From contig NC_063062.1 of assembly GCF_018812025.1 (NCBI RefSeq), positions 4,045,927 to 4,109,926 on the forward strand: a DNA stretch of 64,000 nucleotides, read 5' to 3'. Under the pieces are notes generated by a model, which did no database searches, was not told where the DNA came from, and was given only the letters and a program-made list of their open reading frames with translations. This document shows, in pieces, positions 45,400 through 57,300 of this stretch. A program made the translations under genes and the position numbers. The number at the start of each line of letters is the position of its first letter. Within the stretch, counting starts at the first letter, position 1. Source of the DNA: Megalobrama amblycephala. Taxonomy: Eukaryota > Chordata > Actinopteri > Cypriniformes > Xenocyprididae.

Positions 45400-48300
45400 C
45401 TGTCAAACAAACACACTTCATTTATTTCCTTCATAAAAATCAATCTTTTTAATTATTATGGCAACAACCTGGGGTTTAAAAGAGGAGTAATATTACTGAT
45501 TTAATGGTGCACTATGTAACCTTTTTTTCCTGCAAAATCCATGCAGTTTTGTTTTTTAACAGCTAGAGGGCCATAGAGTACATAGAGTACCTTTAACTGC
45601 ACTGACACTGCTGGATGAGAACATTTGAAATGAATTGAGCAGGATAATGACTGAATGAACTGAACTGAATTATTGAAGCTGAATAACACTATTGTCTTCT
45701 GTAGAGATGCTTTACAGCTTAAACTGATGAATTTTACAACATTGTTTTTTTTTTCTGTTATTTACAACTGTTATTTTCCTTTTATTAATGTGACGCTGCT
45801 TTGAAATGATCTGTATTGTATAAAGAGCTATATAAATAATGTGTCTTGACTTGAGAACAGGCAATAACACAATTATGCATAAATGATTTGTTGTGGTAAT
45901 TGTCTGACCTGTGCTGCTGTGTTCTGCCGTAAGGTTCTGATTGGTCAGGCTCTCCTCACAGCTTTGCACTCGCTGAAACGACTCAAAGTTCACAGATGCA
46001 TCATCTTCTGAAAGGCCATGTGCAACCTGTCCATCGCCGGGCCGACATACCTCAAAACGCACCCACTGATAACTGAAGAAGGGAGGCAAAAAGATACTTA
46101 ATATTTTGCACAGTGGGCACTATGTCATTAATAAATTCATTTTTATGACTGAAAATGTTTTATGGTGGCTTCTTAGACATTTCAAAGCTTGCAGTAAAAC
46201 TAATCTGATCACATTATTTTGGTGTGTAGAACAGAATCGAATGTTACTCACTTGCTGCACTTGCGAGCACCAGGACAGCTCTGGATCAGGTTCTGAATGG
46301 TGGGGTGAGAGAAACCAAAAAAGTCTGCTCCAGATGGGACAATGTTGATCAGGGGTTTGGCACTAGATAAAAAAAATAAATAAATAAATAAAGAGCTGGT
46401 TATAGGGTGAATCAAACACATGTCTGGGTCACAATGGTGGAAAAAGCTAAATGCAAGTTCATTAAGATTTTATTTTTAATGTTTTAATTAATTTTATTAC
46501 AATTTTCTACACATATTACCATTCAAAAGTATGATTTTTTTTTTTTTAAATGTTTTTGAAAGAAGTCTCTTCTGTTCACCAAGGCTGCATTTTTATTTTT
46601 GATTTGATCAAAAATACAGTAAAATAATTAATATTGTAAAATATTATTAAAATTTAAAATAACTTTTCTATTGTAATATGTTTTAATATGTAATTTATTC
46701 CAGTGATCAAAGCTGAATTTTCAGCATCATTACTCCAGTCTTCAGTGTCACATGATCCTTCAGAAATCATTCTTATATGCTGATTTGCTGCTCAGAAAAA
46801 AAATCTTATTATCAATGTTAAAAACACTGCTTAATATTTTCATGGAAGCCTTGATACATTGTTTTCAAGATTCAGTATAGAAAGTTTAAAATAACAGCAT
46901 TTATTAGGAGGAGGAAAGTTTGAGTGGCCTAAGACTTTCCAAGGATCAAAGCTGGAGAATTGCAGAGATTAAATGAGTCTTGGAGTCAGAAAGCCTAAAA
47001 AAAAAAAAAAAAAAAAAAAAACAGCATCTCATTTTTCTGAATTTCAAGAAAAATCCTCTGTTCTCAATCCAGAAACAATCTCCAGCATATTAAGTTGTCA
47101 GACACGACTGGAACTTCAAATGGGACTGGCTTTTATGGTCAGATGAAACTTAAAAAAAAAAAAAAAAAAAGAGCTTTTTGGCAGCAAACCCACCAGACGG
47201 GTTTGGTGCACACATGGATAAAAAGTTCCTAGTTTCTGCTAGAAATCCTATAATGGGCCGCGGTTGGATCTTCCATTAGGACAATGATCTAAAACAAACA
47301 TCAAAACCAACACATAAATGTGTCACTGAGCACAAAATGAAGCTTTTGCCATGGCCGTCCCAGTCCCCTGACCTGAACCCTGAAGAAAATGAGTGGAGTG
47401 AACTGAAGAGAAGAAGAGCTGGAATCTGAAGGATCTGGAGATATTCTGAATGAAGGAATGGTCTCTGATCTCTTGTCAGGTGTTCTCCAAACTCATCAGG
47501 CATTATAGAAGAAGACTCAGAGCTGTTATCTTGTCAAAAGGAGGTTGCAAAAAGTATTGAATAAAAGGGTGCTAATAGTTGTGGCCAACGTGTTTTGGAG
47601 AAAAACATGTTTCATAATGTGATTTTGCCTCCACTTTCAATTCTTTTCCTTCAATGAAAGGTTAGATTTTTGTTAATTTTATGAATTAAAGCTCAAAAGG
47701 ATAAACAATGCAGATTTATTTTTACAGTCATCTTTGATCATATTTTTCAAGGGTACCAACAATTTTGTCCACGTCTGTATTTTACAATTTAATTATCCTT
47801 TTTTGCATTACAGTAAAGAGGATGTTGGGAGACAAAGTGCTTTAACGTGATGAAAACATGGAAGATTTATACTAATAAATGCTGGTTTGCAATATGCAGA
47901 CTAATTTAACTCCATTCAGTAATGAGCTAACATAAAATTGAATACCATGTTCTGAGAAATCCTTCAAGAACTGACCTGCGGGCAGCAATGGCTTTGAGCA
48001 GGTTTGCATGGCAGGCGAGGGCAGATGTGGCCACTATCGCATTCTGTGGGTCATCCTCTGGTGCGATCTCAAACTAAATATTACAAGAATGTTCAATTCA
48101 TGTGGTTAACTTCTGCAGTAAACGTTTACAGACATCTTCATAACCAGGGTTATTTCACTATCTTTACAGAAGTACAAGCACTGATGCATTTAAAGGTCCC
48201 GTTTTTCGTGGTTTTTTGAAGCTTTGATTGTGTTTATAGTGTGCAATATAACATGTGTTCATGTTTCACGTGTAAAAAAAACACAGTATTTTTCACATAA

Positions 48301-51300
48301 TTTACTTATCTGTATACCACTGTTTCCACTGTCATAAAAACAGGCTGATGACTTCCTTGTTCTATGAAGTCCCTCCTTCAGAAATACGTGACAAGTTCTG
48401 ATTGTGCCAGCGGTTCCTGTGTTGTGATTCGACAGCAGCTTAGCGCTCCTTGCCCGGAAAGGTCACGCCTCTTACCATAACGTGGAGATGCACGTGCTCA
48501 GTGTTATTGTAAACATGTCTTTAATTTTACCCTATCAATTTGAGCCGGAATCAGACCCGGTGATTGGACTGCGGGATGAAAATAACAGCGTTTCGACGAC
48601 ATGGCGACAAACACACTCTACAAACGCAACTCTTGTGTATTCCTGTGGGCGGAGGTTAGTCAAAAAACTGTTTTAGTGACGTCATTAAAGAAGGAAGTAG
48701 AGGGATGTAGTCCAAACTGGCCGTTCGATGTAGGCGACTTCTGTTAAATAAAATATCTCGCTTGGCATTGAACTTTGAGCTTTAAAATTTTACAGATTTT
48801 ATTTATACTCTAACAACAACATTACACACTAACTAAAGTTTGAAACATGGGATCACGAAGAACGGGACCTTTAATAGGAATATAGTATTTAAAAGCATAT
48901 ATTCCATTTAAAATTGTATATACATCAACATCAGGTCAATTAGCATAGATATGCATAAGTGAGCACCTGTGGTCCTTGGCCACCATCTTTGATTTGGCAG
49001 GTGTAGAGACACTTCTGATCAGGATTCTTCATGCTGGCGAAAACTCTGGTGCTGCAGAACCCCACAGGATAGATAGCAGTGTCGTCATGAAACAGAGCCC
49101 TGTCTGTGATGATCTACGGTAAAAACACAAACATATGAGCTTCAGGAAGAAAATATTTCTCACTGCCAAGAAAACAATAGTTACGACCTTTTTACACGTG
49201 TCAAACTATCCTGCAGAATGTAGCTCCAACCAGCTCCAAAACACCTGAATAGAAGATTTTAATAATCCTGAAGACCTTGATTAACTTAGTTGGCTGCGTG
49301 AGATTCTCCAGCTTTGTTGTTGTTAAAGCTGTCAAAGCTCCGCCCTCTTCTGGAAAGTGGGCCGGGAGCAGCAGCTCATTTGCATTTAAAGGGACACACA
49401 CAAACAATGGCGTGTTTTTGCTCACACCCAAATAGGGGCAAATTTAACAAGCTATAATAAATGATCTGTGGGGTATTCTGAGCTGAAACTTCACAGACAC
49501 ATTCTGGGGACACCAGAGACTTATATTACATCTTATGAAAAGGGGCATTATAGGTCCCCTTTTATTAGAGTTGGAGCTAAATTCTGCAGAAATTGCCCTT
49601 TAAGAACCGAGTGTTATATCACATTAGAACTGGATGATTGTCTGACCTCTCCTAGGCTGTAAACGGTCAGTCCACCGAGCACGATGGGAAAGAGCGGCCT
49701 CCCAGAAGAGTCCAGCGAGATTGGCTGCACGAGCTTGCGCACTCCTCCCTCTGCTACCTTCCTCTTCTTACAAATCTTTTTCATGACTGAAAGTCAAGCA
49801 AACAAATGCTAACTATTGAATCTGCTCAAAATACAGACACCTATAACGTAGAAAACACTGTGGTGAGAAACACTCACGTTCTTCCCTGCCGTTCTCTCTT
49901 CCTCTCTCTTTTCGTTCTTTTTTGGGTTTCTTCAAAAGGCCGTCTTCAGATGCTGAGAGTCCAGCGGTCTGGCTGTGGCTCCCAGGTAGAGCGACGCCAC
50001 CTGGTGTGCTGGAGCTCAAACTGACAGGCGTGTGTGTGCTGCAGCTGGGAGTCGAGACCGCCTCTCCTTCAGCCAGAGACTGATACTGCAACAGAGACTT
50101 CAGCAGGAATCTGGAGTAAAGAAATTAGATTAAGTGGACTTCTATACAAAACCAGTCAAAAGTTTGGAAACATTACTATTTTCAATGTTTTTGAATGAAG
50201 TCTCTTATGTTCATACAGAAAAAACAATAATATTGTGAAATATTATTACAATTTAAAATGATGGTTTTCTATTTTAATATACTTTAAAATATAATTTATT
50301 CCTGTGATCAAAGCTGAATTTTCAGCATCATTACTCCAGTCTTCAGTGTCACATGATCCTTCAGAAATCATTCTAATATGCTGATTTGATACTCAGTTAT
50401 TATCAATGTTGGAAACAGTTGTGTTGCTTAATATTTTTTTTGGAACCTGTGATACTTTTTTCAGGATTTATTGATTAATAAAAGGTTAAAAAGAACAGCA
50501 TTTATTCAAAATATAAATATTTTCTAACAATATAAATCTTTACTATCACTTTTTATCAATTTAACACATCCGTGCTGAATAAAATTAATTTCTTTCAAAA
50601 AAAAGAAAAAAATACTGACCCCAAACTTTTGAACGGTAGTGTATTTAAATAAATGCTGATATTTTTTTAACTTTTTATTCATCAAAGAATCCTGAAAAAG
50701 TATCACAGGTTATGAAATAATATTAAGTAACACAACTGTTTCCAACATTGATAATAAATCAGTATATTAGAATGATTTCTGAAGAATCATGTGACACTGA
50801 AGACTTAACTAATGATGCTGACAATTCAGCTTTGATCACAGAAATAAATTATATTTTAAAGTATATTAAAATAGAAAACTAGAATTTTAAATTGTAATAA
50901 TATTTCACAATATTATTGTTTTTTCTGTATTTATTGTGAAATAAATGCAGCCTTAATGAGCATAAGAGACTTTGTTCAAAAACATTAAAAATAGTAATGT
51001 TTCTAAACTTTTGACCGGTGTATGTATAGTATATATATAGTCTAGTTTGTCATCAGGTCTTAAAATTTGGAAAATAAAGCCAAGATGGAAAAGCCATGGG
51101 TGACAAACTAAGGACACCCTATGATTCTGCTAAAAGGTGCACTTTCAGCAGCAATAACAAGAAGTAAACATTTTCCGTTCTGGAGGAAGTTTGGCCTTTC
51201 ATTACAACGTTGCTCAAGTTTATTGAGGTTTGTGGGTATTTGTTCATGCACAGCTCTCGCCACAGCATTTCAGTCAGGATGAGGTCAGGACTTCACTTTT

Positions 51301-54300
51301 GACCAAGCTTTACAGAAAGCTCACCTTTGACTCAAACACTTTAAGACTCCTATGCTGTGTTTAGTTTTCTCCTCTGCTGTGGAACACAGTATGCTCTGTT
51401 TAGTTTTCACCAAGCCTTGTGCTGTGCATTATGGCCACACATTTCCACTTTGGTCATATCTGACCAAAGGACTTTGTTTCAGAAGTCTTGTGGTTAGTTC
51501 AAAAGCAACTTTGCAACTCTAAGCTATGCTTTTATGTTCTTTATAGAGAGATGAGGCTTTCTCCTGGCAACCCTTCAAAAAAGCCATACTTGACCTGTCT
51601 TTTTCTAATTGTACTATCATGAACTTAATCATTTAACATGTTAACTGAGGCCTGTAGAGTCTGAGGTGTAGTTCTGGGGTTGTCTGCAAGTTCTCGGAGC
51701 ATTACACGGTGAGATCTTGGGGTGAATTTGCTGGGACGTCCACTCCTGGGAAGATTCGCAACTGTCTTGAATGTCTTCCAACTTGTGAGTGATCTTCCTC
51801 ACTGTAGAATAATGGACTTCAAACTGTTTGGAAATGGCCGTATAACCCTTCCCAGATTGATGACAGCAAGATCATTGCTGATGTCTTTCCTCCTTGGCAT
51901 TGTGTTAACACACACCTGAAGGCTCCAGGCCAGCAAACTGCCAAAACTTCTGCTTATAGGAGGCGATCACACTTGACATTTGATTAGCATTGCCTGACTG
52001 CTACTTACTATCTTAATTCCTATGTTAACAATAAGGGTATCCTTAGTTTGTCACAGGCCTAGTTTTTGTTAAAGAGTTTGGAAAAAATATGCATCAAATA
52101 CAAAACTGGACTGTTATTGTCAGTACACAATTTTTAAAATAACGAATAAGTAATCTGAATTTCATTTTCAATCAAGAATATTTTGTAATGACAATAATTA
52201 AGTGTGGATGTACCTCCTTTCTTCTTTTGCCCGGACAAACTTCTCTTCCAGGTGAGCAATCTCATCATATAGCGCTGCATTTTCCTGGGAGTCAAAGGGC
52301 ACAGATTCAAGCATGGTTACCATGATAATGTGCAAACTAAGCAATTACATATTTAAGCTGCGTTCCCACTGTCGCTAGTGGGTGTTCCCATTACTGCCTG
52401 GTAATATTTATGAATGACATTCATGAATGTTAATCCATGTTGTAGACACCAAATCAGTTTTCTTGTTGCTAAAACTGTTTTTTTAAGGGAACTAAATATA
52501 AATGGAATCAGTACATAAAAGATGATGGAAAAACAATGAGTGATCTTTGCCATTAGGGCTATTTATTCAGATTTTTTAAAAGGGGGTCTAATGCCATTTT
52601 ATGCATTCTGACGGAAGTCGTTGGCAGCGCTGCACAGGACTAGCTTGAGAAATCACCTTTATCACCTTGTTTTTAGACCATGAAATCTACAATGTCATCA
52701 AAGAAGTGCATTTTTGGTTGTGGGGGAAAGATAACCTTGCTTCCCACAGAACCCAGCGTTAAGTGGAGCTGAGAGGTTTGTGCTCACTCATTACATTGAT
52801 GCGCTCTCAACTTTTGTCATTAAAATAACCATTAAATTAACTATCAAAATAAGAATAAAATCATATCTGAAAGTTGCAATCACTTTTTTGTTGGTTAAAA
52901 CGCATGGAGAATATCTTGTGTTTTTCCGTGGCTGCTCGAACCTCAGGATCGGCGCTTATGGTTTCATAAACGAGGCCCAGTTCTATGCTGGATTTACAGA
53001 TCATTTGAAACTGAAAGATGGAGCGGTCAAAGCGATGATGATCCTGGTCATGAGTGGGAACCTGCAGGCGGTGAGTAAAACTGCATCAAATGTCTGTTTT
53101 GTTGGCAGTCGGCGCCTGAGTGCATATAATGTAAACAACACGAACGTATAATGAATCAAAAGTTATCCAGGAATAATGCGATGGTGTTTTGTGTGTGTTT
53201 AAATACATGTTTAGCTGAACATCGATAGCTTCACTACACAAAAGCTGCGCGTGCTCGTCACTCTTTTGCGTCGCCCACAGCACGCCTCCTGGAGCTTGGC
53301 TGTTTTTGGAAAGACTCGGTACAGCGTATCGGTCTTTTATAAATCTGATAAAACAAAAGACTTTTCAGAGATATTATGGATGCTATACTACTCTATAGGT
53401 ACTCAAGATTAACATGATTGGAAGAAACTGTGTGTGTTATGTACCCTTTAAAGGATTAGTCCACTTTTAAATACACTTTTCCTGATAAATTTACTCACCC
53501 CCATGTCATCCAAGATGTTCATGTCTTTCTTTCGTCAGCCGAAAAGAAATGAAGGTTTTTGAGGAAAATCCAGGTTTATTCTCCTTACAGTGGATTTCAA
53601 TGGCTACCAACAGGTTGAAGGTCAAAATTACAGTTTCAGTGCAGCTTCAAGGGCTTTAAACAATACCAGATGAGTAATAAGGGTCTTATCTAGCGAATCG
53701 ATCAGTCATTTTCGAAAAAAATACAACCGTTTATGCTTTATAAACAAAATATCACCTTGAATGTACTTTCCGCTTCCGCATTCTTCATAACGCTTACGCT
53801 GAATGTCCTACGCCTTCCCTATTCAAGTTACGGAAAAAAACAAAACTGGCGCCGCGTTCGTTCCGTAAGTAGAATAGTCCATAGGTCATATTTTTTAAAT
53901 TCCACTGTTGATTTGAATATTAAACAACTCTTCCTACTCTTCCAGACTTCAAAAAACGATGGTTGAAATAAAATGCTGCGTGGAGTCAACCAATCAAAAT
54001 GCTGCATGAACTCAACCAAACAGCATGTTTAGTGCCCAAGTCCCACCCCAGAAAGTTCCGGAACTTTGAAAAAAGACTACCTCATGAGCAGGGACTTTCT
54101 GAGGGGGAATTTTTTTTTACCCAGAACTTCATTTAGACTCTAGTTCCTGCAGTCGAAACACACAGAGTACCACTCTAAAGTCACTAGTTCATGGGGAAAG
54201 TTCTGTGGTGGAAACACAGCCTGTGTTATTGGTATAAAAACTAAAAAACTTGCACTCACAAATATCATGGCACGGGCAGCCTTGCGCAGACGGATGTACT

Positions 54301-57300
54301 TCAGACGGTACTTCTCATTCTGGTTTTTGCGGGGACCTTTCCTGACCTTCGCCCTGGACTCACCATGGCTTGTGGGGGAAGGCAGATGACCCAGAGACGA
54401 GCCAGACCCTGAACTTGAGAAGGTTGACTGAGCAGAAAATGCCTGCAATGCATGCTGTCTCTCTTCATCAGTCTGCAAATGTGAGTTACAAAAAGATCAG
54501 AGTTTAACAGACAAAAATACAGCAGAAAAAAGTTTATTACAGCTTCACATGGGTTATGTTGGGAACTATTATAGGTGAAGTGTGTCATCTCAGTATAATG
54601 AACATACAAATAAGACAATTAGAGGTGTAACTATATTTTTTGCATTCCGATTCTGACATCCGATATCTCTGTCTTATTCTTTGGATTTTGCCCATTTTCC
54701 TCCACTTGTTACCGCTAATTTTCTGCCACCATTATGTGCACGCAGATGCAAGTGACATATCTGTGACATCTGCTTCAAATTGGTCTATTGTGTGCCAATT
54801 TCCTCGATCAAAAAAATTGGCAAGTCTGTAGGATTTCAAAAAACACACTTCACCTTTAAAGTTGACCACACCAAATATAATTCGAGATCATCAAATACGT
54901 GCATCAAAATTGATGCAGACTCCAAACAACATATAAAAATAAGAAAATGATGACTGGACAGTTGCCTTAAAAGCAGCACAAAAAAACAACAACAAAACAA
55001 TGTGGCACTTGTGTCCTAATGAAAACAATTTCTAATTTAAAATTAGTGTAAAACACTGACAGCTAACTGACATGTGCTCATCGACTTACCAACAGGGCAA
55101 AAACTCCATTTCTGCTCTCAATCCTCTTGAAGCGTCTGCTCCCTTTCTGTGTCTGTAACACAGCGTGAAACTAAAGCAAACGCTGCAGGCTGACTTTTCA
55201 TGTAGACGCTCTGTGACAGACTGCTCTGACTTTACCCTTTTTTCCTAAATCAGTCATTCTAAAACTTAAATCAATGTAAAAACGAAAGACACATACAAAT
55301 GAAATCATGCACTAAATTAAACACATTGCTGGTACTGAATGGAAACCAAAGTAAATATGGTACACGACTGACAGTGTCATAAATAACGCTGTGCCACTCA
55401 CCTCTCGATACATGACCGCCTCGAGGCTCGACTTTGCGCTGTGAACAGGGTAAGAGAAACAGCGTTTATCTCGACATTTGTGCATGACGTTATAAATATA
55501 TAAACCTAAGGAGCATTTCTGTACTTTGACTGCACCAGTCCACGATCAATGATCCGCTGCTTGATCTCCTTGATGTGCATGGGCCGCCCAGCCTCTTCCA
55601 GAACAATCTTAAAAATCACAAAAATCATTGATTTGATCACATGACACTTGTGTGAAATAGCAGGGTTTAAGAGAGATCTTCACCTGAGCAGCATCGAGCC
55701 ATGTGAGGTTCGGTTTGTCTGCAACCTCACTGGGGGTTTCACTGAAAAAGAGGCAAGGCAAGTTTATTTATATAGCACACTTCATACACAATGGTAATTC
55801 AAAGTGCTTTAGATGAAAAGGAGACAAATACATAAGAATAAAAATGGAATGCATAGGAAATAAAAGTAACAAAGCGGAGAATACCCCTATCTGACGAGTT
55901 ATTCACTCAGCATATTTGTTCTATGTATTTTTTAATTTGTCTCTTCCCCATATTGGCTGTCTTTCTCTGTGGTTTTCTCGTCACCTAAATAATCTGTTGG
56001 ACATCTCCAATAGATCCGATTTTTCACCTAAAATCAGCCAGGAAGAGCTCTTGGACTGACCCTCCAGTTAATTTGGCCACTGCTTTCACCATGTGGTTTC
56101 AATTTTGTTTTTAATCAAAGAAATCTCTTAACCACACTGGCTCACCACAGCGCAGTTTCAACCACTATGGTTTTTGTTCCATTTTTCCCAAATCAGTAGT
56201 ATAATTTTCTATGTCATTTTTAATTTGACTCATACTCTCTGACATCCCCATGATTGTTGTTGTCTGTGGTTATTTCGCCACCTAAATAATCATCTCCATA
56301 GTTCTTGCAATGTGGTAGGTTGTAGGTCATAATAATGCAGTAATCTCAGTTATTTTAAATATTATTTATAGTACTGAACAAAATAATATACTAGAGATAC
56401 ACCGATGTATTGGCTGCCGATATTTATTGGCCGTTTTTGATCAATCCATCTGGAGAACAACCAATCGCATAATCGGCTATTGCATGAAAAAAGGCAGATA
56501 TAAAACTGATGGTTTATTAATTAACTGTGTGAAGGCACAATCTAATATATGCTGTGCTGCTGTCTGTGTTTAATGTTAATAATAATAATAAAAAAAGAAA
56601 AAAATTTGCGGAATCCAGTCATAAAAAACGGAATTTACAGCATATTGCGGAATTCTACGGAATTTGTTGATGAATAAATAAAAAATAAGTCAGAACATTT
56701 AAATCAAATCATGATATAGACTAGTGTATATGAGTGTTAAGCCACAAAAAGACTATTTAAATACGAATCCTGCATGTTCTGTGTCTCTGTGTGAATGAAT
56801 GGCGCCAACGCGTGGTTTTATTTACCACTGAAGCACGAGTGACACTCGTGATGTTTTTCAGCCTCACTATATGAACTTCATCACTTTGTGGGCATTTTAA
56901 AGATTCATTTGAGAAAATCTACCTATCATAAAAAGAAACTCAAAGGTCTTCACAGCAACCCGTCAAAATAAAAGTTCAGTTTAACAAAGTACTTGTGACA
57001 GAAATATATTACTGTTGTACAGTAGAATTTAACTACATCTCAATGCCATAATAATAATAATATTATATGGATTTAATTTATACAGTAAAGAATATGCAGT
57101 GTTATTTTACTTTTTTGTTTTTTTTTTTAACTTTATTTCTGTACCTGAAACTGTTAAACCTACCTAAAAGCACTGTATATTTCATATGCATCTTTGTTCT
57201 GTTGTATTTATGTTGGCCTGCTGCAGTGTTTCCCACAGGATTTTGTGAGACCGTGGTGGGTGGACATCCGTTCCTGTAAGGGGGTCCGGGGGCATGCCCC

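Noticed and set aside
46106..46348. Plus-strand 80-codon frame
   Set aside because: It is antisense to tbrg1 exon 12; no family likeness.
52780..53151. 123-codon frame as an intact host gene
   Set aside because: Only its middle matches the end of a THAP domain; the start is unrelated AT-rich sequence and the zinc ligands are incomplete, so it is transposon debris.
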